The notes: generated by a model from the letters alone, not told the origin. 64,000 nt of DNA from Bordetella avium (GCF_034424645.1 NZ_CP139969.1:3657799-3721798), one strand, 5' to 3'. Shown: positions 52,691 to 64,000, counted from the stretch's first letter. Numbers and translations are program-made.

Positions 52691-54784
52691 TCAGGCCGCT
52701 GGTTCTTCAGTCAGCGCACGCCATAGAAAGCTGGCTTCTATGGCTTCGGCATAGGCGATGGCGCGCGCATCGACACCCGCGCCATGCCCGCCGTCGCGGC
52801 GCTCCAGATAACAGACGTTCTCGTGACCCAGCGCTTGCATTTTTGCGGCCATTTTTCTGGCATGTCCGGGATGCACGCGATCATCGCTGGACGACGTCGT
52901 GAACAACACGTCGGGGTAAGCCACGTCTGCCTGAACTTGATGATAGGGAGAGTATGCCAGCAGCCATTTCAGAGCCTGTGCGTCGTCCGGATTACCGTAT
53001 TCTTCGACCCAGGTCGCGCCTTGCAGAAGCTTGTGAAAACGTGCCATATCCAGTACCGGCACACTGCAAAGCACGGCACCAAACAGTTCGGGTTTTTGTA
53101 CCATGCAGGCCGCAACCAGTAGTCCGCCGTTGCTGGCGCCGCTGATACCCAGTTGTTCGGGGCGTGTGACACCCGTTGCGACCAGGGTTTCTGCTACCGC
53201 AATGAAATCATCGAAAGCGATCTGGCGGTTTTCACGTAATGCTGCCTGATGCCAGGCTGGACCGAATTCGCCGCCGCCCCGAATGCAGGCAATGGCGTAA
53301 AGCCCGCCGCGCTCCAGCCAGCTTATACCTGTGGTTGCGATATAGGCGGGTTCATCGAGCGACTCTTCGAAACCACCATAGCCATATAACAGGCAGGGTT
53401 GTGGGGTATCTGATATCCGTCCGATCAACCAGTACGGGATGCGCGTTCCGTCGGGGGCGTTGGCATGGCGTAACTGCGCACTCATGCCACGGGTATCGAA
53501 CTGCGGAGCTTGGCGCGCCAGCAATCGCCAATCATCTTTGCCGCCCCCGTTGCGGCTAAGGTCGGCGTAATACAGCGCAGTGGGTTCGAGAAAGTGATCG
53601 ACATGGATCAGAACGGTATCGTCGCGCATACCATCGACCGCCTCCATCGCCACGGCGCTTTCAGGGGGGATGGCGATCTCTTGCGATGTCCAGCTTGCCT
53701 CGCGCGAGGCAGGTGGCTGAAGGCGTCGCAGTTTGGTCACGCACTCTTCGCGTTCTGTCAGGATGAGGTAATGCAGCGTGAAATCCAGATCGGCCAGAAC
53801 CCGTCGCGTGGCAGGCATGAACAGCACGTCAGGCCTAGCCAGGCCCGCCAGAAAATCATCGCGCCGCACCGCCAGAAGACTACCGGCGGCATAGTTTTCC
53901 GCATCCGTCCGCCAGTCTGAACGCAGCGTGATAAATAGCCAGTCTTGCCATTCGTTCAGGTCGGCATCGCCCGGCACGGCATAGCGTCGCCATTGTGAGG
54001 CCGCCTCATCAAACCATAACCAGTCGGTACGCCACATGCTGAGATAACGCGTGGCCAGATGCCGTTGCTGTTCATGGTCGAACCAGGCATGAGCCACGAT
54101 GTCGGTGCTGGCGCATTCCAGCACGACCGGAGCGGAAAGCAAAGACGTGCCGCGTCGCCAGCGGCGCAACTGGCGAGGGTGTCCCGCATCGGTCAGTGCG
54201 GCCTCGTCGTTTTCGGCACTGTCATCCCATGCCACATATACCGTATCGCGGTCTATCCAAGCCATGCTATGCTGGCCGGGTTCGGGCAGTGCGAAACCGG
54301 CATCCACAAAACAACGCGAGACCATGTCGAACTCATGGATGATGCAGGCATCAGACCCATCTGGAGAAAGACTGACGAGTGCTCTTTCTTCGTCCGGATA
54401 GCGCAGATCAAAGTCAGCCAGCGCCCAGCGCGTGCCGTCTGCGCTTTCCTGATTCATTGGTAGGGCATCGACATCGAGCACAGTGTCCCACTGAGCTTTG
54501 CCATCGAGCCAATCTTGCCAGGGCGTACGCCGCACCAGCCCCAAAGGGTGTTCGGCATCGGTCCAGGTGTTGTAGGCCCAGTCGCCATGCCGCGAGCAGC
54601 TGACAATGCGATCAGGAGAGTCGTAGCTCTCTACCAAACGCTGTGTCAGCGTGGCGATAGCCGGATCTTGGCCGAGCTTGTCGAGTGTCCTTGCGTTCTG
54701 CGCCGACACCCATTGTTCGGCCTTGGCGCTTTTCAGCGATTCCAGAAAGAGAAACTGATCTTTTGCTAGGTGCGTAGCGTTCAA
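52691..54784 (-). CDS. Prolyl oligopeptidase-family serine peptidase (S9)
   Basis: A 697-residue S9A-type peptidase with an N-terminal seven-bladed propeller (about 60-400) and a C-terminal alpha/beta hydrolase domain. The Ser nucleophile is S551 in GASNGG, Asp is probably D635 in SSDDRVHPGH, and His H667 in DGGHGAG. There is no signal peptide. It cleaves small peptides, often after proline. The start is TTG with AGGA nine bases upstream, so the N-terminus is less sure. It is convergent with the LysR gene by 13 bases. Confidence 0.9.
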   Translation of the reverse strand: MNATHLAKDQFLFLESLKSAKAEQWVSAQNARTLDKLGQDPAIATLTQRLVESYDSPDRIVSCSRHGDWAYNTWTDAEHPLGLVRRTPWQDWLDGKAQWDTVLDVDALPMNQESADGTRWALADFDLRYPDEERALVSLSPDGSDACIIHEFDMVSRCFVDAGFALPEPGQHSMAWIDRDTVYVAWDDSAENDEAALTDAGHPRQLRRWRRGTSLLSAPVVLECASTDIVAHAWFDHEQQRHLATRYLSMWRTDWLWFDEAASQWRRYAVPGDADLNEWQDWLFITLRSDWRTDAENYAAGSLLAVRRDDFLAGLARPDVLFMPATRRVLADLDFTLHYLILTEREECVTKLRRLQPPASREASWTSQEIAIPPESAVAMEAVDGMRDDTVLIHVDHFLEPTALYYADLSRNGGGKDDWRLLARQAPQFDTRGMSAQLRHANAPDGTRIPYWLIGRISDTPQPCLLYGYGGFEESLDEPAYIATTGISWLERGGLYAIACIRGGGEFGPAWHQAALRENRQIAFDDFIAVAETLVATGVTRPEQLGISGASNGGLLVAACMVQKPELFGAVLCSVPVLDMARFHKLLQGATWVEEYGNPDDAQALKWLLAYSPYHQVQADVAYPDVLFTTSSSDDRVHPGHARKMAAKMQALGHENVCYLERRDGGHGAGVDARAIAYAEAIEASFLWRALTEEPAA

Positions 54785-54890
54785 CTTGCACAGTCCTGTT
54801 GCGGTTGCGGGGATGCGCCAGCAGAGTCTTGCTGATGGCAGTGTCAGACCCAGGGTTTGATAGCAGGTATCGAACTGGTTTTTTTCCTAG

Positions 54891-54918
54891 AAAAATAGTT
54901 GATCAAACAACTATTTTT
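54891..54918. promoter_or_regulatory. AATAGTTG-type palindrome upstream of the S9 peptidase
   Basis: AAAAATAGTTG and CAACTATTTTT flank a 6-base centre, the same half-site and spacing as at 46778-46807. It lies about 105 bases before the S9 peptidase start and so could control that gene. The T-rich arm also allows a terminator role for a transcript on either strand. Confidence 0.55.
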
Positions 54919-55067
54919 TTCGGATGAGATCTGTGAGATAAAATTTTTCCCGTCGTGAAAATACCGTTGAAGATCTTTTCCAATGGCTTTTATCGCTTTA
55001 TCCGCTCTGGGGAAATCGGATTGAAATGGCGTTTGTTTCTGATCAAATCCAGATTGCGGTTGCAAGA

Positions 55068-56420
55068 TCACTTTCCGATGCAGAAACTGGAGAAAATCTC
55101 GCCTAGCAAATCGTCGCTGGTGAACTTTCCGGTGATGCTCGATAGGCTTTCGTGCGACAGGCGAAGTTCTTCCGCAAAGAGATCGAGCACACGGTCATCA
55201 TGGCTAGCATGTTCCGCAGCAATGTCGAGATGGTCTCGGGCTGCCTGCAGTGCATGCAAGTGGCGTTCGCGGGCCAGCCACGGAGATTCGGCACCGGGAT
55301 TCCAGCCGGCCATTTGCAGCAGTCTGGCGCGCAGTTCCTCCAGCCCCAGGCCCTGTTTCGCCGAGATGCCGATGCTGTTTTCAGCGAGTTGAGCGGTGCT
55401 GGTCAACAGATCGATTTTGTTGAAGACAGCCAGTACTGGCGTGCGTGCGGGCAGGCGTGCGGTGATGTCGACATCGAGGATGTCGCCGGGGGCGGTGGCG
55501 TCTTGCAGGTGCAAAATGAGGTCGGCGCGCTCGATTTCTTTCCAGGTGCGTGCGATGCCTATGCTTTCAACGGTGTCTTCTGTTTCGCGCAGGCCTGCGG
55601 TATCGACGATATGCAGCGGCACGCCGTCGATGAAGATCTCTTGCACGACTTTGTCTCGCGTAGTGCCGGCGATGGGGGTGACGATCGCGATGTCATCACC
55701 CGCCAGGGCATTGAGCAGGCTGCTTTTTCCGACGTTGGGTTGACCGGCCAATACAACATGCAGACCTTCACGCAGAATAATGCCCTGGCGGGCCTGAGCG
55801 ATCAGGGTGTCGAGGTCCTGGCGCAGGCCGTCCAGGGTGGGTCTGGCCTGATATTTTTCGAGGAAGTCGATTTCTTCTTCAGGGAAGTCGAGTGTGGCTT
55901 CCACCAGCATACGCAGATGCACAATGCGGCCTGAGAGGTCATTGATGCGTTGCGAGAACTCACCGGATAGCGAGGCCATTGCGCCGCGTGCGGCAGCTTC
56001 GGATGAGGCCTCGATCAAATCGGCGACAGCTTCGGCCTGGGCAAGGTCCATACGATCGTTCAGAAAGGCCCGGCGGGTGAATTCACCGGGTTCGGCCAGG
56101 CGCATACCGAGACTGCGGCCGGCTTCCAGACAGCGCGCCAGTAGTCGCTTGAGCACAGCGGGTCCGCCGTGGCCCTGTAACTCGAGCACGTCTTCGCCGG
56201 TATACGAATGCGGGCCTTGGAAGTAGATGGCGATACCTTCGTCTATACGTTCGCCATCCTCCGCGAGAAAAGGCAGGTAATGAGCATGACGCGGTGTCAG
56301 ATCGCGGCCCAGTAGCGCGCGGATATAGGCATCCAGGCGCGGACCGGAAACGCGCACGACGCCGATGCCTCCGCGTCCAGGGGCGGTGGCGATGGCAGCG
56401 ATGGGAAGGGCGTGGCTCAT
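55068..56420 (-). CDS. mnmE: tRNA modification GTPase MnmE
   Basis: A 450-residue GTPase (TrmE) from ATG 56420; a TTG further upstream at 56438 is less likely. [20 protein letters not shown] opens the tetrahydrofolate-binding domain. The G domain holds [16 protein letters not shown] (about 222-237), [13 protein letters not shown] and FNKIDLL. The C-terminal CIGK ends the protein, including the catalytic Cys. It works with MnmG on wobble uridine. It is placed on the right of the presumed origin, apart from mnmG, as in many proteobacteria. Confidence 0.97.
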   Translation of the reverse strand: MSHALPIAAIATAPGRGGIGVVRVSGPRLDAYIRALLGRDLTPRHAHYLPFLAEDGERIDEGIAIYFQGPHSYTGEDVLELQGHGGPAVLKRLLARCLEAGRSLGMRLAEPGEFTRRAFLNDRMDLAQAEAVADLIEASSEAAARGAMASLSGEFSQRINDLSGRIVHLRMLVEATLDFPEEEIDFLEKYQARPTLDGLRQDLDTLIAQARQGIILREGLHVVLAGQPNVGKSSLLNALAGDDIAIVTPIAGTTRDKVVQEIFIDGVPLHIVDTAGLRETEDTVESIGIARTWKEIERADLILHLQDATAPGDILDVDITARLPARTPVLAVFNKIDLLTSTAQLAENSIGISAKQGLGLEELRARLLQMAGWNPGAESPWLARERHLHALQAARDHLDIAAEHASHDDRVLDLFAEELRLSHESLSSITGKFTSDDLLGEIFSSFCIGK

Positions 56421-56584
56421 GAGGAGAAAAAACAGCAAAAAAAGGCTAATGAGGGACTATAACTGCTGCACGAACGAGGGCCGTGGATAGCTTGTTGCTG
56501 GCCTGAGCCGGCCTCGGCCTACTCTGGATGATGCCGGATGGGCGGTGTGCTAAAAGAGGGCTGTTTCTTATCTTTGCCCCGACG

Positions 56585-57784
56585 ATGAAAACCATAGATG
56601 AAATTCAGCGCGCGCACGGCGAATTGACTGCCTTGCGCCGTGATATCCATGCACACCCTGAATTGGCGTTTCAGGAAACCCGCACCTCAAATCTGGTCGC
56701 AGAACGGCTGCGCGCCCTGGGCCTGGAAGTCCATACCGGCCTGGGGAGAACCGGTGTGGTGGGCGTGTTGCGTGCTGGCAGCGGTAAAAAGTCGATTGGT
56801 TTACGGGCGGATATGGATGCGTTGCCCATGCCCGAGGAAAATCGTTTCGCGCACAGATCCACGATCGCCGGGCGCATGCACGGCTGCGGTCATGATGGCC
56901 ATACGGCCATTTTGTTGGGCGCCGCACAGTATCTTGCGGCGCATCCGGATTTTGACGGCGCCGTAAACTTTATTTTTCAGCCGGCCGAGGAAGGCGGTAA
57001 TGTGGGTGCCCGGGCCATGATGCAGGACGGGCTGTTCGAGCGTTTCCCCTGCGATGCGATTTTCGGCTTGCACAATATGCCGGGCATGCCGGTCAACCAG
57101 TTCGGTTTCCGTGCCGGGCCCATGATGGCCTCGAGCAATCGCTGGGATATCGTCATCAAGGGGCTGGGTGGTCATGCGGCGCAGCCGCATGGCGCTGTTG
57201 ATCCCATCGTGATTGCCGCAGAAATGGTGCAGTCTTTGCAGACGGTGATTTCCCGGGGGCGAGATCCGCTCGATCCGGCGGTGTTGTCCATTACCCAAAT
57301 TCATGCCGGGGATGCTTACAACGTCATTCCGGGCGAAGCCGTGCTGCGCGGTACGGTGCGAACCTATACGCTGGATGCGCTCGACAAGATCGAGGCGGAT
57401 ATGCGCCGCATTGCCACGACGCTGCCCCAGGTTTATGGCGGCACAGGGGAACTGCATTTTGTGCGCGCCTACCCTCCCCTGGTTAATTGGAAACAGGAAA
57501 CGGCTTTCGCACTCAAGGTAGCCGAGGAGACTTTCGGTAAGGAGCACGTCAATCCCTCGGTGATGCAGTCTATGGCGGCCGAAGATTTCTCCTTTTTTCT
57601 GGAAAAAGTGCCGGGTTGCTATCTGTTCCTGGGTAATGGCGACGGCGATCATCGCCAGCAGCCGTATCACGGCATGGGCCCCTGCCAGCTGCATAACCCC
57701 AACTATGACTTCAATGATGCCTTGCTACCGGTAGGCGCCAGCTATTGGGTCAAGTTGGTTCAGGCTTTTTTGCCAAAAAACTAA
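56585..57784 (+). CDS. M20-family amidohydrolase (hippurate hydrolase-like)
   Basis: A 399-residue metallopeptidase of subfamily M20D, from ATG 56585 by fit to family length; frames to 56528 exist and no clear ribosome-binding site is seen for either. LRRDIHAHPELAFQE starts the family core. GLRADMDALPM, HGCGHDGHTAILLG, FQPAEEGGNVGARAM and GLGGHAAQPH hold metal and catalytic residues. NPSVMQSMAAEDFSFFLEKV is the C-terminal signature. Substrates are N-acyl amino acids; the precise one is unknown. Confidence 0.92.
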   Translation: MKTIDEIQRAHGELTALRRDIHAHPELAFQETRTSNLVAERLRALGLEVHTGLGRTGVVGVLRAGSGKKSIGLRADMDALPMPEENRFAHRSTIAGRMHGCGHDGHTAILLGAAQYLAAHPDFDGAVNFIFQPAEEGGNVGARAMMQDGLFERFPCDAIFGLHNMPGMPVNQFGFRAGPMMASSNRWDIVIKGLGGHAAQPHGAVDPIVIAAEMVQSLQTVISRGRDPLDPAVLSITQIHAGDAYNVIPGEAVLRGTVRTYTLDALDKIEADMRRIATTLPQVYGGTGELHFVRAYPPLVNWKQETAFALKVAEETFGKEHVNPSVMQSMAAEDFSFFLEKVPGCYLFLGNGDGDHRQQPYHGMGPCQLHNPNYDFNDALLPVGASYWVKLVQAFLPKN

Positions 57785-57799
57785 GACCGATGATGATTT

Positions 57800-57826
57800 T
57801 TAAACGCCTCAGTGTGGGGCGTTTAA
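57800..57826 (+). terminator. Stem-loop after the M20 gene
   Basis: TTAAACGCC (57800-57808) pairs with GGCGTTTAA (57818-57826) around a 9-base loop. A T-run appears only 14 bases later (57840), so termination may be partial. Confidence 0.55.
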
Positions 57827-58138
57827 GAGAGCAAAGCCCGTTTTTTTCCCCCGTTTTTCCCGGTTTCTGCACAGGCTATACATAACTTATCCACCGGCTG
57901 CGCACATTTTTCGCACATGCTTATTCCCAAGGTTATCAACAGGGCTCTGCGCAGGGAAAGACGGGACGTGGCCAGTCGGATAACCACAAGCTGTGGATAA
58001 ACAAATGCGCAGATAAGAGGCGGCTGGTCATATGAGCACAGGGATTGAACAAAGGCGGATTATTTCGTTTGCGCGTGGAGAGGGGCTTTTCATAATCAGC
58101 CCATGAGCCCTTATCCTGGGCTGCTCTCAGGAATCCCG
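57827..58138. other. Non-coding region with three DnaA-box-like sites
   Basis: TTATCCACC at 57887-57895, TTATCAACA at 57933-57941 and TGTGGATAA at 57992-58000 lie in 115 bases. A weak promoter (TTTGCG, 17 bases, CATAAT at 58091-58096) precedes the small open frame at 58139. No gene is otherwise recognised. Confidence 0.5.
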
Positions 58139-58258
58139 ATGCGATCCCGTTTCACTGATTGTCTTGTCGGTGCTGCGCTGGCCTTGTTCATTGCCTTGTT
58201 GGCATTGACCGCGCCCACGCCAGCGTCCGCTGCGACGCTGACGCTTCAGGCAGCTTGA
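58139..58258 (+). CDS. Possible tiny secreted peptide or signal-peptide remnant
   Basis: A 39-codon frame from ATG 58139 with AGGA six to seven bases upstream. It reads as a textbook signal peptide: basic start MRSRF, hydrophobic core GAALALFIALLALTA, then PASA as a likely cleavage site. Only about 8 residues remain after it (ATLTLQAA). Either a minute exported peptide is made or the 3' part of a secreted-protein gene has been lost. It is independent of katG, which has its own ribosome-binding site 256 bases further on. Confidence 0.35.
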   Translation: MRSRFTDCLVGAALALFIALLALTAPTPASAATLTLQAA

Positions 58259-58304
58259 TACGGCGCAGTCCTGAGCGCCATCGATCTTTCTTTCGGTCTT
58301 TATC

Positions 58305-58319
58305 ATAGGGTTGGCCTAT
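58305..58319 (+). promoter_or_regulatory. OxyR-type half site upstream of katG
   Basis: ATAG (58305-58308), seven bases, CTAT (58316-58319) fits one half of the OxyR pattern ATAG-N7-CTAT. The second half at the expected spacing is poor. It lies about 195 bases before the katG start. OxyR control of katG is common in proteobacteria. Confidence 0.4.
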
Positions 58320-58402
58320 TACGCACATTACAGTAATTATGTTTTTTGTGTGCCTCTCTTCACGTATAGTTGATAAACCGGCTGGGCTGTCAGCATGTTT
58401 GA

Positions 58403-60760
<2,358 letters not shown>

Positions 60761-60813
60761 GTGGCCGTCATCGCCCTCGGTCAAATGCCGGGGGCGGTGT
60801 CGTGGCGCAGGCG

Positions 60814-60846
60814 AAAAAAATGCCGTGCATGAAGCACGGCATTTTT
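60814..60846. terminator. Bidirectional terminator between katG and yidC
   Basis: TGCCGTGC (60821-60828) pairs with GCACGGCA (60834-60841) around ATGAA. Seven A on the left and five T on the right let it stop transcripts from katG and, on the other strand, from yidC. Confidence 0.92.
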
Positions 60847-60859
60847 CTTGAGCGGGTGA

Positions 60860-62539
60860 TTAGCCCCGTTTAGCTGTCTGACGCGTGATACTGCGCGTGA
60901 TGCTCCATTGCTGGAGGATGGACAGCGTGTTGTTAACGCACCAGTACAGCACCAGGCCTGCCGGGAAGAAGAACATCATCCCGCCGAAAACCAAGGGCAT
61001 CACCATCATCACCTTGGCCTGGACAGGGTCCGGAGGCGTGGGGTTGAGCTTGATCTGCAGGAACATGGTGGCCATCATCACTGCCGGCAGGATGAAGTAC
61101 GGATCGCGCACCGACAGGTCATGAATCCAGAGAATCCAGGGGGCGCCGCGCATTTCAACGCTGGCCAGCAGCACCCAGTACAGGGCGATGAACACCGGAA
61201 TCTGCACCACCATCGGCAAGCAGCCGCCCAGCGGATTGATCTTCTCGGTGCGATACATTTCCATCATGGCCTGGTTGAGCTTCTGGCGGTCATCGCCGTA
61301 CTTCTCTTTCAGGGCCTGCAGACGGGGCGCGACCTGCTTCATGCGGGCCATCGAGCGGTAGCTGGCCGAGGCCAGGGGGTAGAACACCGCCTTGATGATC
61401 ACGGTCAGCGCGACAATCGTCCATCCCCAGTTGCCCAGCAGGCTATGCAGCCAGGTCATCAGGGTGAACAGCGGCTTGGCAATGATGGTGAGCCAGCCAT
61501 AGTCGACCACCAGTTCCAGGCCCGGGGCGACTGCCGCCATGGCCTGCTGGTCTTGTGGGCCCACCCAGAGCTGGGCGTCGGAGGACACCGTGGCGCCAGG
61601 CGCGACTTCACCCAGAGCTTCAATGGCGCGCGCGGCGAACAGATTGGGCTGCAATTGCAGCAGATCATTGGTGCGCGGCGTGCCTTCCTTGGGCACCCAG
61701 GCCGTGGCGAAGTAGTGCTGAACGATACCGATCCAGCCGTTGTCCGCCTGCTTGATATAACTGGCTTTGTTCTTGGCGATATCCGAGAAGGTGACCTTCT
61801 GGAATTTGTCTTGCTCGGAGTAGACCGCCACACCCGTGAAGGTGTGATAGAAGCTGGACGTGCCGGCCGGATCGTTGCCGTCGCGCTCGAGTTGCAGATA
61901 GACCGACGGATGTTGCGCTGCGGTGCCGACGTTGGTCACGTCGTGGCGCACATGGACGTCGTAGCTGCCGCGATCCAGCGTGAAGGTCTTGATGACGCGC
62001 AGACCGCCCGATTCCGCTTCGAAACGCACCACCAGCTTGTCGCCCGTGAGTTCACGCTCGTTTGTGGTGACTGCGAAAGGCGTCAGGTGGGTGGGGAAGT
62101 TCTGGCCAGCACCGATCACGCCAGTTTGCGCTGTGTAGGTCAGACCGGCCGAACGATCCAGCAGCACCATGGGCTGGTCGCTGCCGGCAGTCGCCGGATA
62201 CTTGAGCAGTTCGGCGCGGATGATTTGGGCGCCGGTAGAGCTGAAGGTCAGGCGCAGAACGTCGGTCGTGATGACGACTTCCTGGGCTTGAGCCGGAGCG
62301 GGAGCCGTGCTGCCCGGCACCGAACTCGGTGCGCTGGTGGCCGCAGGGGCATTGGGTACGGCCGGCGTATTGGAAGCCGGATTAGTGGCTGCCTGATTAT
62401 TGGCCGTGGCCGGTGCGTTTTGTTCGGGGGACGGCCCGCCAAACAGGGCCGGCTGGCCGTTATGGATCTGCCAGTTGTTCCACAGGAGCAACAGCGAGAA
62501 GGAAAAAATCATCCAGAGGACGGTTCGTCGGATATCCAT
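60860..62539 (-). CDS. yidC: Membrane protein insertase YidC
   Basis: A 559-residue inner-membrane protein. The N-terminal anchor is VLWMIFSFSLLLLWNNW (about 7-24). A Pro/Ala-rich linker and the large periplasmic domain cover about 30-340. Five membrane segments lie in the C-terminal 200 residues, with the conserved positively charged groove region after LHSLLGNWGWTIVALTVI. It inserts proteins alone or with SecYEG. It is the last gene of the rpmH-rnpA-yidD-yidC run. Confidence 0.96.
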   Translation of the reverse strand: MDIRRTVLWMIFSFSLLLLWNNWQIHNGQPALFGGPSPEQNAPATANNQAATNPASNTPAVPNAPAATSAPSSVPGSTAPAPAQAQEVVITTDVLRLTFSSTGAQIIRAELLKYPATAGSDQPMVLLDRSAGLTYTAQTGVIGAGQNFPTHLTPFAVTTNERELTGDKLVVRFEAESGGLRVIKTFTLDRGSYDVHVRHDVTNVGTAAQHPSVYLQLERDGNDPAGTSSFYHTFTGVAVYSEQDKFQKVTFSDIAKNKASYIKQADNGWIGIVQHYFATAWVPKEGTPRTNDLLQLQPNLFAARAIEALGEVAPGATVSSDAQLWVGPQDQQAMAAVAPGLELVVDYGWLTIIAKPLFTLMTWLHSLLGNWGWTIVALTVIIKAVFYPLASASYRSMARMKQVAPRLQALKEKYGDDRQKLNQAMMEMYRTEKINPLGGCLPMVVQIPVFIALYWVLLASVEMRGAPWILWIHDLSVRDPYFILPAVMMATMFLQIKLNPTPPDPVQAKVMMVMPLVFGGMMFFFPAGLVLYWCVNNTLSILQQWSITRSITRQTAKRG

Positions 62540-62587
62540 GGTGCCTGAGGAAGAGTGAGCGGACCAGCAAAGCCCGCCAGTTTAACG

Positions 62588-62872
62588 TCAATCGAGTCCG
62601 GTACGGGAATGGTTGCCGCAGCAACCGCTGCCCTGGTTTTTCTGTTGCGGCCGAGCCGGGTCTGGCACGGGGTCCAGCCCGCCGGGCGACCAGGGATGGC
62701 AGCGGCCGATGCGCCGACTTGCCAGCCATAGACCGCGCAAAGCGCCGTGGCGTTCAATGGCCTCGATCGCGTAAGCCGAACAACTGGGCGTGAAGCGGCA
62801 TTGGCGGCCGATCCAGGGGCTCAGGAAAAACCGGTAAAACCGGATGGGAGCGATGAGCAAGGTTTTGATCAT
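62588..62872 (-). CDS. yidD: Membrane protein insertion efficiency factor YidD
   Basis: A 94-residue protein with the family core [21 protein letters not shown] followed by [12 protein letters not shown] and [15 protein letters not shown]. It is a small amphipathic membrane-associated protein that aids YidC-dependent insertion. It overlaps rnpA by 4 bases (ATGA type), so translation is coupled. The C-terminal tail is longer than in E. coli. Confidence 0.93.
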   Translation of the reverse strand: MIKTLLIAPIRFYRFFLSPWIGRQCRFTPSCSAYAIEAIERHGALRGLWLASRRIGRCHPWSPGGLDPVPDPARPQQKNQGSGCCGNHSRTGLD

Positions 62873-63231
62873 CGCGCGATTCGTCCGAAGTGAGCATCCG
62901 CTTCGGTGCGGGCGGCGCGTTTCAGTGCAGTCAGGGACAACGGCCCCACCTTGCTATGCAGGCGGATGACGTAATCTTGTGCCGGCAGGGCCTGACGCCG
63001 GTGACGGAAGGCCTCGCGCAGCACCCGTTTGATGGCGTTGCGGGTGGTGGCCAACGCGGCATAGCGCTTGGCAATGACCAGACCCAGACGCGCACAGGCA
63101 GGTGCGGACGTTGCGGGGGCGGCGCTCACAATGAACAACGCCCCTCTGGCCAACCGCCGACCTTTCAGTGCGGCAGTGAACTCGGAGGGGCGATGCAAGC
63201 GCGCCTCCGCGGGAAGCGTGGCGCACGACAT
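62869..63231 (-). CDS. rnpA: Ribonuclease P protein component
   Basis: A 120-residue RnpA from ATG 63231 ([18 protein letters not shown]). A longer frame to 63327 is not RnpA-like and is ignored. The RNR motif region [19 protein letters not shown] is clear, with basic residues for the RNase P RNA. It helps the RNA subunit recognise pre-tRNA leaders. It is followed by yidD in the same transcript. Confidence 0.92.
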   Translation of the reverse strand: MSCATLPAEARLHRPSEFTAALKGRRLARGALFIVSAAPATSAPACARLGLVIAKRYAALATTRNAIKRVLREAFRHRRQALPAQDYVIRLHSKVGPLSLTALKRAARTEADAHFGRIAR

Positions 63232-63351
63232 AGCTGACTGAATCGAAGAATCGACCGTTTGCCGGTTGGCAACAGGCTCAGGGTTGGGCGCGAAGCCGCA
63301 CCCTGGGTCTTGTGGCGAACCGGGCAATGGGCGAGCTGCGATGCGTCTGGC

Positions 63352-63486
63352 TTAGACAGCCAGACGCTTGCGGCCCTTGGCGCGGCGAGCGTTCAGGATG
63401 GCGCGGCCGCCACGGGTCTTCATGCGCACGCGAAAGCCGTGGGTGCGCTTGCGGCGGGTGACGGAAGGTTGGTAGGTGCGTTTCAT
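63352..63486 (-). CDS. rpmH: 50S ribosomal protein L34
   Basis: A 44-residue, very basic L34 from ATG 63486: [20 protein letters not shown] and then [20 protein letters not shown], ending KRLAV. It matches the family over its full length. It lies 120 bases before rnpA, as in most bacteria, and is divergent from the region that should lead to dnaA. Confidence 0.97.
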   Translation of the reverse strand: MKRTYQPSVTRRKRTHGFRVRMKTRGGRAILNARRAKGRKRLAV

Positions 63487-63947
63487 GGACGATCCACAAA
63501 AAGAACAAAGTCAGTAGGATGCTGCCTGGAGGATCCTGGTTGCGATGACCCGGGCGGGTATCCCGGCACCAGCACAAGGCTGGCCATGGGACGGGGCCCG
63601 AGGCTGGGAACGTAACACGGCGCCGCTGTCAAACCAAGGCGTTGATGCTTGAGTTGCCGGGTCTGGCATGGGTTTCGATGAGAAACCTCTCGGGCAAGCA
63701 ACATAATGGATGGACAGATTTACGGCGCTTTGCGCGAAAGGCATTGCCAGATGAATGATCCGGCAGCCATTGCGTGTGACGCTTGCGGCTGTAAGCCCCT
63801 GAGATACAGGAGATTTTCGCCGCTTCCCGTGCAGTTCCAACGGAACCTTCCGACAGGCAGAATTCGGAAAAGCCCACCATTTCAGCAAGTTTTCCCAATC
63901 TTGTCAATCAGTTAGGCGGGTGCCTGGAGGCTGGCTGATGTCCGGGC
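63487..63947. other. Upstream region between rpmH and the presumed dnaA gene
   Basis: About 460 bases with no recognised gene. Overlapping open frames of 70-125 codons on the minus strand lack family features. Promoters for rpmH (leftward) and for the gene to the right are expected here. Confidence 0.5.
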
Positions 63948-63979
63948 TGTGGATAACTTCTGCCCAAAAGCGGTAGAAT
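63948..63979 (+). promoter_or_regulatory. DnaA box and possible -10 of a rightward promoter (dnaA expected beyond the edge)
   Basis: TGTGGATAA at 63948-63956 is an exact DnaA box (reverse orientation). TAGAAT at 63974-63979 resembles a -10, with a poor -35 overlapping the box. A box over the promoter is typical of DnaA autoregulation. The downstream gene itself is outside the window. Confidence 0.55.
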
Positions 63980-64000
63980 CGAGGTTTGAACAAGAGCGAC

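Noticed and set aside
63511..63907. Minus-strand frames upstream of rpmH
   Set aside because: They overlap each other, lack ribosome-binding sites and family features, and lie where the rpmH and dnaA promoters are expected.

Overview
The window reads as the chromosomal origin-proximal region of a GC-rich betaproteobacterium of the family Alcaligenaceae, most likely Bordetella or a close relative such as Achromobacter. Support for this is indirect: two Bug-family (tripartite tricarboxylate) periplasmic binding proteins, the block mnmG-rsmG-parA-parB with clustered parS sites, yidC-yidD-rnpA-rpmH at the right edge, and two identical tuf genes placed as in other Burkholderiales. Species cannot be fixed from the sequence alone.

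Layout. 0-5.7 kb: a minus-strand catabolic cluster (extradiol-type VOC enzyme, fumarylacetoacetate-hydrolase-family enzyme, two Bug solute-binding proteins, FMN reductase, SDR, and a truncated IclR regulator). 5.7-6.3 kb: gene-free, with the terminator of the ribosomal cluster. 6.3-16.3 kb: minus-strand S10 and str genes (rpsQ, rpmC, rplP, rpsC, rplV, rpsS, rplB, rplW, rplD, rplC, then rpsJ, tuf, fusA, rpsG, rpsL); a terminator and a probable promoter separate rpsJ from rplC. 16.8-23.0 kb: a five-gene signalling island set between the two translation/transcription clusters. It holds a degenerate response regulator, an intact response regulator, a secreted LysM-FecR protein, a CHASE2 sensor histidine kinase and a membrane-anchored Ser/Thr pseudokinase with a PEGA-like tail. 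23.8-37.6 kb: rpoC, rpoB, rplL, rplJ, rplA, rplK, nusG, secE, tRNA-Trp, a second tuf, tRNA-Thr, tRNA-Gly and tRNA-Tyr, read leftward from a strong sigma70-type promoter. 37.7-43.0 kb: an asparaginase, parB, parA, rsmG and mnmG, in one overlapping minus-strand run. 43.0-44.3 kb: three perfect parS sites and DnaA-box-like sequences. 44.3-46.1 kb: a cold-shock protein and a methionine-type aminotransferase. 46.1-49.3 kb: 3.2 kb without a convincing gene but rich in dyads and DnaA boxes. 49.3-60.8 kb: maeB, a LysR regulator, an S9 peptidase, mnmE, an M20 amidohydrolase, a possible tiny secreted peptide and katG. 60.9-63.5 kb: yidC, yidD, rnpA and rpmH. The last 500 bases hold a DnaA box and a possible promoter pointing out of the window, probably toward dnaA.

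How it fits together. Nearly all highly expressed genes left of 46 kb are transcribed leftward. Hand counts of G and C on sample lines change sign between about 46 and 49 kb, so replication probably starts in or near the 46-49 kb gap, with the parS cluster 3-6 kb away acting as the ParB loading zone. The signalling island and the gene-free 46-49 kb stretch are the least conventional parts of the window. The ribosomal genes show two breaks from the usual bacterial order: rpsJ is uncoupled from rplC, and rpsQ is followed by a terminator and catabolic genes, not by rplN.
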